Shown here in pieces: positions 1 to 9,249 of a stretch of 61,032 bases of DNA. The position numbers and the translations under genes are program-made. Source of the DNA: SYIM01 sp039800325 (lineage in GTDB: Bacteria > Pseudomonadota > Gammaproteobacteria > Burkholderiales > Burkholderiaceae_E); NCBI GenBank assembly GCA_039800325.1, contig JBDLQY010000221.1, positions 1 to 61,032 of the forward strand. The letters are read 5' to 3'. The notes beneath the pieces were generated by a model. That model did no database searches. It had not been told where the DNA came from and saw only the letters and a list, made by a program, of their open reading frames with translations. How positions within the stretch are numbered: position 1 is the stretch's first letter; each line of letters begins with the position of its first letter.

Positions 1-890
1 AAGCACAAGCCAGCCAGATATCGAGCCGAGTTGTTAAGGCTGTGGTGCTGAGACCCGATGGCCTCGCCCTCGATGATGGCGTTTTCGATTCCGCGCGCTG
101 CCAGAGGCTCTGCAAGTATCGTTTGCGATTCCCAGAAAACATTTGAGTCGCGAGGATCACCGAGAATGAAGACACGCAACCGGGGATGTACCGCGTTAGT
201 GCTGAAATATTCGGTGGGTTCATACGACTGTAGCCGAGTTGTATCCATCGTTCGCCCCATTTTCTGATAGCGAATACGTGGTGAGTTGGGGCCCGAGGCT
301 GGAATCGCGCAGATGATATCGTTGCGCAGGGTAAGCAGGCTTGAGGTCATGTGTCCGCCGCCGCTTTGCCCCGATAGGACGAATTCCTGGATGCCATAAC
401 GTTGGCGCAGCGCGTCGAGCGTCTTCGACAGTATCTGGGCCTCTTCCAGTGTTCGACGTCTGCTATGGTCTCCAGACGAGCCATGGGTTCCTGGTCGTCC
501 GATATAAATGTAAGGCGCTTTGATTCGGCGAGACCAGTCAGCTGCAAGCGTTGAAAGCCGCTCGCCAGTCAGCTTAGCGTGGTCGGCGGTAACCCGATTG
601 CCGCCATAACGATCGCCATGCAGAAAAATCACCACGCGCTGTGTGCTGGCGGTCAAACCCGCTGACCAGTACTTGATACATTCGCCCAGGCTGGGACTCA
701 CCTCAGCCCATACTGCGCCAGGATTAAGCTGGTCGCAGATGGCTTTGTCGGCGCGAATACCCCGCATGACCGAACTGTCTGAGAAGTCATCTTCAAGACT
801 GAACTCGGCCCTGCCAAAAAAAGCATGTGCCTGATCGAACAGGCTCAGGCTCGCGAGCAGAATGCTCAGGGAGATGAACCTGGGAAACAT
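1..890 (-). CDS. exported alpha/beta serine hydrolase, 3' end cut by window
   Basis: The frame is open from an ATG at 890 to the window edge (296 codons plus two bases), so the C-terminus is missing. The first ~23 residues form a signal peptide ending AHA before FFGRAEF, so the protein is probably periplasmic or secreted. An oxyanion-type FLHGDRYGG segment lies near residues 89-97 and the nucleophile elbow GQSGGGH at 174-180 (Ser176). Asp245 or Asp248 and His282 or His283 could complete the triad. It resembles poly/PHB-esterase-like hydrolases; the substrate is unknown. It starts 11 nt after the MarR-like gene and is the last visible member of the TRAP-HyuAB operon. The Shine-Dalgarno sequence before the ATG is weak. 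The fold assignment is firm; the enzymatic role is inferred. Confidence 0.75.
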   Translation of the reverse strand, partial: MFPRFISLSILLASLSLFDQAHAFFGRAEFSLEDDFSDSSVMRGIRADKAICDQLNPGAVWAEVSPSLGECIKYWSAGLTASTQRVVIFLHGDRYGGNRVTADHAKLTGERLSTLAADWSRRIKAPYIYIGRPGTHGSSGDHSRRRTLEEAQILSKTLDALRQRYGIQEFVLSGQSGGGHMTSSLLTLRNDIICAIPASGPNSPRIRYQKMGRTMDTTRLQSYEPTEYFSTNAVHPRLRVFILGDPRDSNVFWESQTILAEPLAARGIENAIIEGEAIGSQHHSLNNSARYLAGLC

Positions 891-901
891 CGTGTTTCTG
901 A

Positions 902-1498
902 TTACCGCTTGGTACGAACCGGAGGTGATTGCGGGCGCGACGCAGTAGCCGCTGTTGCAAAGCGTCCGGCCTGCGAATAAACCGCTGTCATCGTTTTGAG
1001 AAAGCCTGCTGTTTCCCGCAGGATGCCGTCACGGCTGGCGACCCAGGATAGGTTGGGTACCAGAAACTCCTCCCGGATACGTCGGTAGGCCAAGCAGGCA
1101 GCTTCGCCCTTAGCGGTAGTCTCATAGTGGCGCTCACGACCGTCAGCAATGGCACGCACCAGGTCAGCAGCCATCAGTTTCTTGAGAGCGTAAGCGACCA
1201 GGTGCGTATCTTCAATATTCAGAACCATGCAGATTTCGCTCTGACGGCGCCCGCGGGCCCGGTGATTCACGGCGTGTAGCACAAGAATATCGGTTGATTT
1301 CAGTCCGCGCACATCAGCTGCATTCATGCAAGTTTCGACCCAGGTTTGAAAACCATACATCAGCGTAAAAAACGCAAATTCCATATCGCTCAGATCGCGG
1401 CTGAGCGGACTCGGGACGAATTCGCTGGGCTTAGCCGGACGGGTCTTCAAATCAGTACCTGTAACAGGCTTGTCGCGTTTGGGGCTGGATCTTGACAT
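902..1498 (-). CDS. MarR-like winged-helix transcriptional regulator
   Basis: This is a 198-residue protein with a winged helix-turn-helix at about residues 65-150. The segment includes TDILVLHAV, a recognition-helix region around RRQSEICMVLNIED, and a wing with DGRERHYETTAKG. It fits the predicted MarR-family regulators (COG4742 style) that sit beside amino-acid catabolic genes. The N-terminal ~35 residues and the last ~20 are basic and probably disordered. The gene lies 18 nt downstream of hyuB and 11 nt upstream of the exported hydrolase, inside the catabolic operon. It may therefore control the operon through the palindromes near 9200-9273; that link is inference. Confidence 0.8.
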   Translation of the reverse strand: MSRSSPKRDKPVTGTDLKTRPAKPSEFVPSPLSRDLSDMEFAFFTLMYGFQTWVETCMNAADVRGLKSTDILVLHAVNHRARGRRQSEICMVLNIEDTHLVAYALKKLMAADLVRAIADGRERHYETTAKGEAACLAYRRIREEFLVPNLSWVASRDGILRETAGFLKTMTAVYSQAGRFATAATASRPQSPPVRTKR

Positions 1499-1516
1499 GG
1501 CGGTATCAGCTCAAGC

Positions 1517-3163
1517 TCACTCGTCAGTGATGTTACCCGTGTCGGTACCGTAATCGTGCATGGCTGATTCAACAGACACCAGTCCGTCGCGTACGTCGCG
1601 CGCGAGGGCTTCGCGGTCGCGCCTGCGCGGGTCACCATACCCGCCCCCGCCGGCCTCGATGGTCGTGAGACGGTCACCGGAATGCAGTATGTAGCGACCT
1701 TTTGGATGCACGGGTCGTCCGTTGATATGAATTTCGCGCAGTCCACCATCTTTACCCCCCATCGCTCCGCGCGGTGCGAATTCGGTACGCCCGGCAAGGC
1801 ACGAAATCTGAATGTCTGCGCCACTATCATTGATGAACTCGATGCGCTGGCCTAAACCGCCACGAAACTCTCCAGGTCCACCACTATCGGTCAGCAGTGC
1901 TTTCGATTCGATGAGCATGCCAGTCAGATTTTCCCAGACCTCGATCGAGCTGCCTGTCATGTTGGAGGGTGACGGTGTCGTCGAAGCGCCGTCGAGTCCA
2001 CGCAGCGCCCCAAAGCCTCCGGATGCAAAGAAGATACTGGCTACTGGGCGACCGTCTCTGGTCGTACCATTAACGTTAATGAGGTTGAGCATGCCAGAGT
2101 CCGCCTGAACTTCGTCTGGGATGACGTTAGCAAGGGCACCGAACATCAGCGGTACGATAAAGTGGCCTACGATATGACGTCCGCCAGTCGGCGAGGGCGG
2201 CAACGCATTGAGCAGACATCCGGCAGGGGCGGTCACGTGAATGGGTTTGACGCTGCCCTCATTGTTTGGAATATGCGGAGTCGTCAGGCATTTGATCGCG
2301 TAGCAGGCCATAGCTCGGGTGTAGCACATGGGCACATTAATCGCCGAGCGTATCGCGGCGCTGGTACCCGTCAGGTCGACCTGTACCTCATCGCCCGCAA
2401 TCACAATCTCGCAGGCGAGCACTAAAGCCTGATCAGTACCTTCGATATCGATACGGTTTCGGTAGGTACCGTCAGGCAGCTTGGTGATTGCACTGCGAAT
2501 AGTTTGCTCAGAGCGCTGCAGAATCGCATCGGCGAGCGGATCGATACTGTCAAGCCGGTACTCATCCATAAACTCGTTGAGCATGCGCCCGCCCACAGTC
2601 GTGCAGGCCATGTTGGCCATCAGGTCGCCAATGGTCTGCTCTGGAACCCGCACGTTGGTACGGATCAGTTCAACTAGTGCATCGTCAACCTGACCCTCTC
2701 GAGCCAGTTTGCAGATCGGCAAACGCAGCCCCTCCTCATAAACCTCTCGCGCGGTCGCCGAAAAACCAGCGCCACCGATATCAGGCAGATGCGTGATACT
2801 CATGGAATAGCCTACGATACGACCACGGCGAAATACCGGCTGCATCACACTGATGTCGAAAAGGTGTCCTGTTCCGATCCAGGGGTCATTGGTCATAACC
2901 ACATCACCTGGACGCAGGCTCTGGGGGGGGAACTTGCGCAACATGGCTGCTAGCGTTGCCGGTGCTGTTCCCGTGAATGAGGGCACGCTGTAGGAGCCCT
3001 GCGCAATAGCACGCCCGCGGCTGTCAAAAACGACGCAGGACAGATCGTAGCTTTCTCGGACATTCGTTGAAAATGACGAGCGTACCAGTGAGTTGATGAT
3101 CTCATCACCGATGGAGATCAGTCGGTCCCACTGCACGCCCAGCGAGATGGAGTCAATGGTCAC
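1517..3163 (-). CDS. hyuB: HyuB-family hydantoinase/oxoprolinase subunit B
   Basis: This 548-residue cytosolic protein is a full-length member of the hydantoinase B / acetophenone-carboxylase beta family (PF02538). Diagnostic stretches are VVMTNDPWIGTGHLFDI near residue 90, THLPDIGGAGFSATAREVYEEG near 124-145, and the C-terminal GGGGYGDPRRRD. Family members pair with HyuA in ATP-dependent opening or carboxylation of cyclic amides, 5-oxoproline or related carbonyl compounds. Its start overlaps the hyuA stop by four bases (ATGA), which implies translational coupling and a 1:1 complex. The exact substrate cannot be read from the sequence. The TRAP importer and PLP aldolase upstream suggest an imported nitrogenous acid. 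Confidence 0.92.
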   Translation of the reverse strand: MTIDSISLGVQWDRLISIGDEIINSLVRSSFSTNVRESYDLSCVVFDSRGRAIAQGSYSVPSFTGTAPATLAAMLRKFPPQSLRPGDVVMTNDPWIGTGHLFDISVMQPVFRRGRIVGYSMSITHLPDIGGAGFSATAREVYEEGLRLPICKLAREGQVDDALVELIRTNVRVPEQTIGDLMANMACTTVGGRMLNEFMDEYRLDSIDPLADAILQRSEQTIRSAITKLPDGTYRNRIDIEGTDQALVLACEIVIAGDEVQVDLTGTSAAIRSAINVPMCYTRAMACYAIKCLTTPHIPNNEGSVKPIHVTAPAGCLLNALPPSPTGGRHIVGHFIVPLMFGALANVIPDEVQADSGMLNLINVNGTTRDGRPVASIFFASGGFGALRGLDGASTTPSPSNMTGSSIEVWENLTGMLIESKALLTDSGGPGEFRGGLGQRIEFINDSGADIQISCLAGRTEFAPRGAMGGKDGGLREIHINGRPVHPKGRYILHSGDRLTTIEAGGGGYGDPRRRDREALARDVRDGLVSVESAMHDYGTDTGNITDE

Positions 3164-5253
3164 GAGGCGCTCCCGATATCAATGACGAGGTTGTAGCGAC
3201 TGTCAACATGAGCCCGATCTCCCGGTGCCAAGACGCAGGTGGACTCGGGCTCCTCGATTAAAGCAGGGCCCTCGATCACGTCATTCGGTCGAAGGCCGAA
3301 TCGGTCATAAACGCGCGTCTTGAGAAAGCCACCGTCATCACCGAAGTAGGCGGGGCGTTCGCCGCGTAAGGCGACCGCGTCACGGCGACCATCGTCTCGC
3401 AGATCGTAGGCCTGAGCGGCACCAGGAACCGGGCCGTGCATTTCAACCTTCCACGCAACGATCTCGATTTCCTTATTGTCGAAGCTCTGACCGAAGACTG
3501 CACTGTAAGCTCTTTCAAAGCCGGCAGACAGACCCGAATAAGCAGCCTGCAGATCGTCTTCTTGAACAAACACTTCGACTTCATAGCCCTGACCGACATA
3601 CCGCATATCGAGTCGCAGCTCGAAGCGTGCTTCGTCCAGCCTGGCGCCTGTTTGTGTCAGCTGCTCTCTGATTCGCGATTGCAGATCGCTGACCAGATGG
3701 GTGAAGCGATTGACGTCGAGATCGGCCAAAGCAACCCGTAGCGACTGTACCAACTCAAAGCCAAGCGGACTGGATAGAAGACCAAAAGCGGACATAACGC
3801 CTGCACCGGCGGGACAGATGACCTGCGGCACACGCAGCTTGCGTGCGATTCGGCAGCCGTGTACTGGGCCTGAGCCACCAAAAACGATCATGCTGCAGCG
3901 TCGATAGTCGACACCACGCTCGGACGCATGGACGCGGAATGCCTTGGCAACGTCTTCGTTGATTACTTCGTGAATACCCCACGCGGCGCGGATGGGTTCT
4001 GCGCTGAGGCTGGAACCGATTCGAGCAGCAACGGCGCGTGCGGCCGCCTCTGGATCAAGCTTCATCCGGCCCCCTAGAAATGAATTGGCGTCGAGGTAGC
4101 CCAGAAGAAGATTCGCATCGGTCAGTGTGGGTTCGGTGCCGCCGCGCGCGTAGCAGGCTGGTCCGGGAACCGCGCCTGCGCTGCGAGGGCCGACGCGTAA
4201 CACCCCACGTGCGTCAATATCGGCCAGGCTGCCCCCGCCAGCACCGATTTCAATCATATCGATGACCGGAATTTTGACCGGTAGACCGCTGCCACGCTTG
4301 AATTCGTGTACGCGTGCCACCTCGAACTCATAACGCTTGAGGGGCGCCTGACCGCGCACCACGCACCCTTTGGCGGTGGTGCCGCCCATATCGAAGGAGA
4401 GAATCTGCGACTTATTGAGCCACATGCTGTGTCGTGCTGACATCAGCGCGCCTGCAGCCGGGCCAGATTCGAGTAGCCGTACTGGGAACTGCCTAGCCAT
4501 TGATGGCGTCAGCGTGCTGCCACTGGAGCTCATAATGAGAAACTGACCCGTGAAGCCAGCCGAGGCCAGACCTCCCTCCAGGCGTCTTACGTAGTCGTCA
4601 ACCAGTGGCTGTACATAAGCATTGAGACAGGTGGACGTCCAGCGCTGGTACTCCCGGGCGAAGGGAAAGACGTTGGCCGAGGCCGAGACGAACAGATCGG
4701 GAAATTCACGTTTTATCCAGTCGGCCAATTCCCGCTCATGGCTGTCGTTCACATAAGAGTGGAGCAGACAGATTGCGACGCTCTGCACGCCGTGCTTATT
4801 CACGGCGTGACGAACAGACTCCTGAATGCCAGAAAGATTAAGTGGTACGCGTACAGAGCCATCCCACCCCACCCGTTCTTCGACCTCAATACGCAGATAC
4901 CGAGGCACCAGTGGCTGAGGAAACCGTATGCGCATGTCGTAGAGGTCGTACCGCTGCTCAAGTGCAATGTCTGGGATGTCGCGAAATCCACGCGTGACCA
5001 GCATGGCCGTCGGCGCGCCACGGCGCTCGATAGCGGCGTTGGTTACCAGTGTCGTGCCGTGCACGACCATTGAGACCTTACTTAAAGGTACACCAGCCAA
5101 ATCGCACAAGGCCTGTATCCCCTCGAGCACGGCCTCCTCCGGTCGGGCAGGGGTTGTCAGAGCCTTGTGGGTGACTACCTCACGCCGGATATCGTCAAAG
5201 AGCGCGAAATCGGTAAAGGTGCCGCCAATGTCGATGCCGATACGGTAGGGCAT
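3160..5253 (-). CDS. hyuA: HyuA-family ATP-dependent hydantoinase/oxoprolinase subunit A
   Basis: This 697-residue protein starts with an actin-like phosphate-binding loop, GIDIGGTFTDFALFD (6-20). It has HGTT at 65-68, the second phosphate motif DMGGTT at about 288, and FGGSGPVHG near 460, the hallmarks of Hydantoinase/oxoprolinase N and catalytic domains (PF05378, PF01968). It would use ATP to activate the cyclic or carbonyl substrate that HyuB then processes. It follows the aldolase-like gene by 44 nt and overlaps hyuB by four bases. N-methylhydantoinase, 5-oxoprolinase and acetone/acetophenone carboxylase are all possible. The lack of a third small carboxylase subunit nearby favours a hydrolase over an acetone carboxylase. 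Confidence 0.92.
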   Translation of the reverse strand: MPYRIGIDIGGTFTDFALFDDIRREVVTHKALTTPARPEEAVLEGIQALCDLAGVPLSKVSMVVHGTTLVTNAAIERRGAPTAMLVTRGFRDIPDIALEQRYDLYDMRIRFPQPLVPRYLRIEVEERVGWDGSVRVPLNLSGIQESVRHAVNKHGVQSVAICLLHSYVNDSHERELADWIKREFPDLFVSASANVFPFAREYQRWTSTCLNAYVQPLVDDYVRRLEGGLASAGFTGQFLIMSSSGSTLTPSMARQFPVRLLESGPAAGALMSARHSMWLNKSQILSFDMGGTTAKGCVVRGQAPLKRYEFEVARVHEFKRGSGLPVKIPVIDMIEIGAGGGSLADIDARGVLRVGPRSAGAVPGPACYARGGTEPTLTDANLLLGYLDANSFLGGRMKLDPEAAARAVAARIGSSLSAEPIRAAWGIHEVINEDVAKAFRVHASERGVDYRRCSMIVFGGSGPVHGCRIARKLRVPQVICPAGAGVMSAFGLLSSPLGFELVQSLRVALADLDVNRFTHLVSDLQSRIREQLTQTGARLDEARFELRLDMRYVGQGYEVEVFVQEDDLQAAYSGLSAGFERAYSAVFGQSFDNKEIEIVAWKVEMHGPVPGAAQAYDLRDDGRRDAVALRGERPAYFGDDGGFLKTRVYDRFGLRPNDVIEGPALIEEPESTCVLAPGDRAHVDSRYNLVIDIGSAS

Positions 5254-5297
5254 GAAATATCCTCGAAGGGGAGAGTACCAGTCGGTTCGAGCTCAGG

Positions 5298-6359
5298 TCA
5301 GCCTGTGGCTATAGCAGTGCTCGCCGCGGCCAGGGCCTGATCGATATCGGCGTTTGTTACGCCTCGGTAAAGCGCAAATCGAACATGTTGAGTATCCATC
5401 TGCAGCGCGAGCACACCGTGGGCGGCACAGCGTTGCACCAGCTCGGCAGCGCCCAGGCCATCAGATGCTCGTACAAAAACAAGACTGGAAATATTGAGGG
5501 GTGCCACTACACTCAGGCCGAGGGCTTGCAGCCCTTCAGCCAGTCGGCGCGCGAGCCCTTGAACTGCTGACAGGTGCGATAGATCGTCCAAGCCTGCAAG
5601 AGTCGCTGCGCAGGCGGGCCCGACGGGTCTCATGCCGCCACCAAGCCGCTGTCGCAGGATGAGTGCACGCGCTATGTCGGAGCGACTTGCGCCAAGTACG
5701 GCTGCAACGGGCGCGCCAAACGCCTTGTTAAGACTGACCGAAACGGTATCGAAACCGCTTGCCAGTGTTGCAAGTGGCACACCCATGGCTGCGGCTGCCT
5801 GAAAAAGACGGGCGCCGTCGAGATGGGCGCGCGCGGCAAAGCCATGTGCCAGATCGGCGATCGCGCGTGTTGCCGCGGCGGGCAGGGGTAGCCCACCCCC
5901 ACGGTTATGCGTGTTTTCAAGCGCGCACAGGGCTACCCGGCTACGCTGGGCATCAGCGGCCGCCGACATGGCCTCACGCCAGGCTGAGATTGGCGGTAGC
6001 ACCGAGTCTGCAGACTCGTCAGCAGACTGTGCAGTAACTACCTCTGCGATGACGCCAGCTAAGGCCGCAGCGGCGCCTGCCTCTGAAAGAAGCATATGCG
6101 CTTTTGGCTGAACGAGCAGACGTTCACCTGGTTGTGACGACAACAGCACAGCAACTGTATTCGCCATGGTGCAGGTCGGAAAAATCAACGCGTCCTCGCA
6201 GCCGATGAGCTCGGCCATGCGCTCCTCGAGCTTGCACTGCCACGGATCCTCGCGAAGACCAAAAAAAAGAGGTCCTCTGGCTGCACGGGCGGCAGCATCC
6301 AGCATCGCCTCACTGGGACGCGCGATGAAGTCGCTACGAAGATCGACCACTGACGCCAC
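5298..6359 (-). CDS. threonine-aldolase-like PLP-dependent enzyme
   Basis: This 353-residue fold-type I PLP enzyme of the beta-eliminating lyase / L-threonine aldolase group has the PLP Asp in HLDGARLFQA (Asp181), ENTHNRGGG at 148-156, and the Schiff-base Lys212 in SVSLNKAFGAP. The more usual aldolase form is SxCLSKGLGAP, so Asn and Phe replace the canonical Ser and Leu around the lysine. Family members cleave beta-hydroxy-alpha-amino acids to glycine plus an aldehyde, or catalyse related eliminations. The start lies one base past the DctM stop, so the genes are co-transcribed. Its position between an importer and HyuAB suggests action on the same imported compound. The reaction itself is inferred. 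Confidence 0.8.
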   Translation of the reverse strand: MASVVDLRSDFIARPSEAMLDAAARAARGPLFFGLREDPWQCKLEERMAELIGCEDALIFPTCTMANTVAVLLSSQPGERLLVQPKAHMLLSEAGAAAALAGVIAEVVTAQSADESADSVLPPISAWREAMSAAADAQRSRVALCALENTHNRGGGLPLPAAATRAIADLAHGFAARAHLDGARLFQAAAAMGVPLATLASGFDTVSVSLNKAFGAPVAAVLGASRSDIARALILRQRLGGGMRPVGPACAATLAGLDDLSHLSAVQGLARRLAEGLQALGLSVVAPLNISSLVFVRASDGLGAAELVQRCAAHGVLALQMDTQHVRFALYRGVTNADIDQALAAASTAIATG

Positions 6360-6360
6360 T

Positions 6361-7665
6361 TCAGCTCTTCATGTGCGCCACCAGCCAAAGGGCAAGTGAC
6401 GGATAAAAATACAGCAGGAAGGTTAAAACACTCAGCATCACTGCATAGGGCAGAGACGCCCATGCAATGGTCCTCATGGGTACGTCGCCTGCGATCGACT
6501 GCACTGCAAACAAGTTGAGTCCGACCGGAGGAGAGAGTTGTGCGAGTTCGCTTTGAATGACCAGAATCACGCCGAACCAGACTGGATTCATGTCCATCTT
6601 GATGATGGTTGGCAGGATGACTGGTACCGTCAGCAGCATCATCGAAATGCCGTCAAGAAAAGTCCCCAGCAACACGTAGAGCACAAAGAGCAGCGAAAAA
6701 AATATCAGCGGTGAAAGTTGCAGGTTGACCACGAACTTAGCTAGCTCGCGTGCGATGCCCGCCTGCACAACGGCATAGCCAAGAATCTGCCCCGCGATGA
6801 TGATGAGGATGACGACACTGCTGACGGCGATCGACGTGGTGAGAGCCTGGCGGGCCTTTGTCAGATTAAGTTCGCCATAAAAATAGGCGAGCAGCAGCGC
6901 GAGCAAGCAACCGAAGCCGGCAGCCTCTGTGGGCGTTACGACGCCCCAGTACATACCACCGATAATCGACACGATGAGCATGACGAGGGGCACGCACTGC
7001 CAGAGCGCCAGCAGATAGTCGCGCGCAGTGTAGTGAGTGGCTCTGGCTGGCACCAGGGAAGGATCTCGCAGGGCACGCCATGCCACGTAGGCCATAAACA
7101 TGGCAACCGCAATCGCGCCCGGCACGATGGTCGCGACGAAGAGATCTATAACTGACTCCTGCACGACCGCAGCGTAGACGAGCAGAAAGATGCTCGGCGG
7201 AATCAGATTACCCAGAGCGCCACCACCCGTGAGCGTGCCCAGGGTGAGCGAATCCGCGTACCCGCGGCGTCGCATTTCCGGTAAAGCAACGGTACCGATG
7301 GTGAGTGCCGTGGCGGTGGATGATCCGGAGATTGCTGAAAACAGTGCGCAGGCTGCGATATTGGCTTGTGCGAGGTTACCGGGAAGTCGGTTGAGAAGCA
7401 CCGATACGCCCTGATAAAAACGGCTTGAGGCGCCGCTTCGCAGGATGATTTCTCCCATCAGCACAAAAAGTGGCACAGCACTCAGGGTGAATGAGTTTGC
7501 GGTGTTCCAGACGATATCGCCCAGGCTCGGCCACAACAAGGTGCCTGATTGCACAGTTATGCCGACCAGGCCGACGAGCATCATGGCGCCGACCACCGGG
7601 ACCCCGATGGCGATAGCGCCGCCCAGTAGCACTGCGTACAAAAGAAGTGCGCTGTACCAGCTCAC
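6361..7665 (-). CDS. dctM: TRAP transporter large permease (DctM type)
   Basis: This is a 434-residue, strongly hydrophobic protein with about twelve membrane segments. It has the DctM signatures SSTATALTIGTVALPEM, GGALGNLIPPSIFLLVYA, PTEAAGFG and an SPPVGLNLFAVQ C-terminal motif. It is the Na+-coupled translocating subunit of a tripartite ATP-independent periplasmic transporter in the inner membrane. The start overlaps the DctQ stop by four bases, and one base separates its stop from the aldolase gene. TRAP systems of this kind carry organic acids, including amino-acid-derived and keto acids. The substrate should be whatever HyuAB and the aldolase degrade. Confidence 0.95.
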   Translation of the reverse strand: MSWYSALLLYAVLLGGAIAIGVPVVGAMMLVGLVGITVQSGTLLWPSLGDIVWNTANSFTLSAVPLFVLMGEIILRSGASSRFYQGVSVLLNRLPGNLAQANIAACALFSAISGSSTATALTIGTVALPEMRRRGYADSLTLGTLTGGGALGNLIPPSIFLLVYAAVVQESVIDLFVATIVPGAIAVAMFMAYVAWRALRDPSLVPARATHYTARDYLLALWQCVPLVMLIVSIIGGMYWGVVTPTEAAGFGCLLALLLAYFYGELNLTKARQALTTSIAVSSVVILIIIAGQILGYAVVQAGIARELAKFVVNLQLSPLIFFSLLFVLYVLLGTFLDGISMMLLTVPVILPTIIKMDMNPVWFGVILVIQSELAQLSPPVGLNLFAVQSIAGDVPMRTIAWASLPYAVMLSVLTFLLYFYPSLALWLVAHMKS

Positions 7666-8183
7666 GAGATGGTCTCGGAGATTGTGTTCGAGCGGCGTGG
7701 CGTAAGGCCTGCCGCTCGGCGAACGAGCTCTTCCAGGTAGGCTGCGCAGAGTACTGCGTAGCCCAGCGGCAGAATGGCTTGCGGCCAGACCAGGGGTGTT
7801 CGTGAGGGCTGAATAGACACGGTACCGAATTTCGCGCTGGCCAGCACTAGGGATGCGGTTGAATAGAGGAGCACGGTACAGATCACCAGCCCAATCAGAG
7901 CGGCCACAAAGCCAGCAGCGCGGCGACCGAACGGACCAAGACGGTCGACCACGACGGTCATGCTCAGATGTCGATCCGCGCGCAACAGGTGGACCGCGCC
8001 CAGCATCGTCATCCAGACCATGGCATAGCCGCCGTACTCGTCTGCGATCAGCGTGGAGGCGCCGAACCCATACCGCGCAACAACCTCGACGTTGGTCAGT
8101 ATCAGTAAAGCCAGGAGTAAAACGCAGGCGAGAGCCTCCAGGGCGCGCTCAACCGCGCCCATCGCTCGGCCCCACGCGTTCAT
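7662..8183 (-). CDS. dctQ: TRAP transporter small permease (DctQ type)
   Basis: This 173-residue protein has four predicted membrane helices. It shows the DctQ pattern LILTNVEVVARYGFGAST after the first helix, followed by MVWMTMLGAVHLLRADRHLSM. It forms the small membrane subunit that docks with DctM and the periplasmic receptor. Four-base overlaps with both neighbours (8180-8183 and 7662-7665) show tight translational coupling in the order P-Q-M. Sequence conservation in this family is low, so the call rests on topology and context as much as on motif. The length is normal for the family. Confidence 0.9.
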   Translation of the reverse strand: MNAWGRAMGAVERALEALACVLLLALLILTNVEVVARYGFGASTLIADEYGGYAMVWMTMLGAVHLLRADRHLSMTVVVDRLGPFGRRAAGFVAALIGLVICTVLLYSTASLVLASAKFGTVSIQPSRTPLVWPQAILPLGYAVLCAAYLEELVRRAAGLTPRRSNTISETIS

Positions 8184-9187
8184 ATACCGCAGGCTTTGCT
8201 GGCTCCGTCAAGTAGCCTCTGTGCGACGGGCCCGTTCGCTTTTGCCCAGTCGGCCCACATGGGCTGCATCAGATCGCGTGCCCTACGCTTATCGTCAGCG
8301 CTAGGCTCAAGCAGCGTCACCTTATTGGCCACCAGATTGCGGCGCGCCGCCTGGTCGCCTTCCTCGGACATTTGGCGGTACTTTGGCGTCCACTCGCGCA
8401 TCTTGGCCTGCAGGATGTCTCGCACGTCAGCCGATAGTTTGGCCAGTTCTGCTGAGTTGACCAGCATGACCTGATGACCCATGGTCAGGTTGACCATATA
8501 GCCAGTCTTGACGATCTCAAACGCCTTCCAGTCGTTCGCCGAAAGCGCCGAAGTGATGGCGCCATCGATGACTTTGCGCTCCAGCGCGGGAATTACCTCA
8601 GCCGATGTGATCGAAACGGCGCTGCCGCCAAGACGCTTCATCATCTCAACCTGCTCAGGGTTCCACGCCCGAACTTTCATGCCTTTCAGATCTTCCAGCT
8701 TGGCCACCGGACGATTCAGCCACATATTCTGGGGGGGCATGGTCCAGTGAATGCCGACTGTTAATCCGAACTTGCGCTTCAGCTCTGCCTCAGCCGTTGG
8801 CGCCACAGCGGGTAGGGCCTTATCGAACTGTTCATAGGTCGTGCAAAGAAACGGCAGCTGCAACACGTTCAAGTCGGGTAGATCACCTGCGACAAAACCA
8901 AGTGCGACGTCACCCATCTGAACCTGATTCGTGGAAACAACGCGCGGCACGTCGGGCGCCTTAAACGGCAGCTCTCCCGCCGCCAGCACGGTGATTTTTA
9001 GACGCCCTCCGGTGGCCTTGGCAACATCTTCTGCAAAAGCGCGGTTGAGTTGGGCGGGTTTGTCGTTGGTGGGGAAGTAGGTAAAGAAGCGCCACTCGAC
9101 GGGGGCCTGCGCGTTTGCCGCCAGAACCCAGCTTGAGGCAATACAGCCCAAAAGGACGCTGCGGATCAGTTTCATACCAGTCATCAC
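8180..9187 (-). CDS. dctP: TRAP transporter solute receptor (DctP type)
   Basis: This 335-residue periplasmic binding protein has a signal peptide through ANAQA (about residues 1-28). Family traits include EDVAKATGGRLKITV, the QMGDVALGF substrate-pocket region, and KGMKVRAWNPEQ, whose arginine normally binds the carboxylate of the ligand. The start ATG at 9187 is preceded by AGGAG seven bases upstream; a second ATG follows immediately. It is the first gene of the eight-gene operon, so the control sites at 9200-9273 should set expression of the whole unit. The ligand is probably a carboxylate because of the conserved arginine; its identity is unknown. Confidence 0.93.
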   Translation of the reverse strand: MMTGMKLIRSVLLGCIASSWVLAANAQAPVEWRFFTYFPTNDKPAQLNRAFAEDVAKATGGRLKITVLAAGELPFKAPDVPRVVSTNQVQMGDVALGFVAGDLPDLNVLQLPFLCTTYEQFDKALPAVAPTAEAELKRKFGLTVGIHWTMPPQNMWLNRPVAKLEDLKGMKVRAWNPEQVEMMKRLGGSAVSITSAEVIPALERKVIDGAITSALSANDWKAFEIVKTGYMVNLTMGHQVMLVNSAELAKLSADVRDILQAKMREWTPKYRQMSEEGDQAARRNLVANKVTLLEPSADDKRRARDLMQPMWADWAKANGPVAQRLLDGASKACGI

Positions 9188-9199
9188 GAGTCTCCTTGG

Positions 9200-9247
9200 C
9201 TATAGATGGTTTGATCAACTATAGGCTCGGCCGCAGCAAGACCGCAA
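9200..9247 (-). promoter_or_regulatory. candidate promoter with overlapping palindromic operator
   Basis: On the minus strand a weak -35 (TTGCGG, 9242-9247) and a -10 (TATAGT, 9218-9223) are separated by 18 bases. Overlapping and just downstream is the perfect palindrome TTGATCAA (9211-9218), flanked by two copies of CTATAG (9200-9205 and 9219-9224). This layout fits a repressor site that blocks the promoter of the TRAP-HyuAB operon. The -35 match is poor, so the exact promoter is uncertain; the palindrome is read directly. Confidence 0.4.
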
Positions 9248-9249
9248 CA

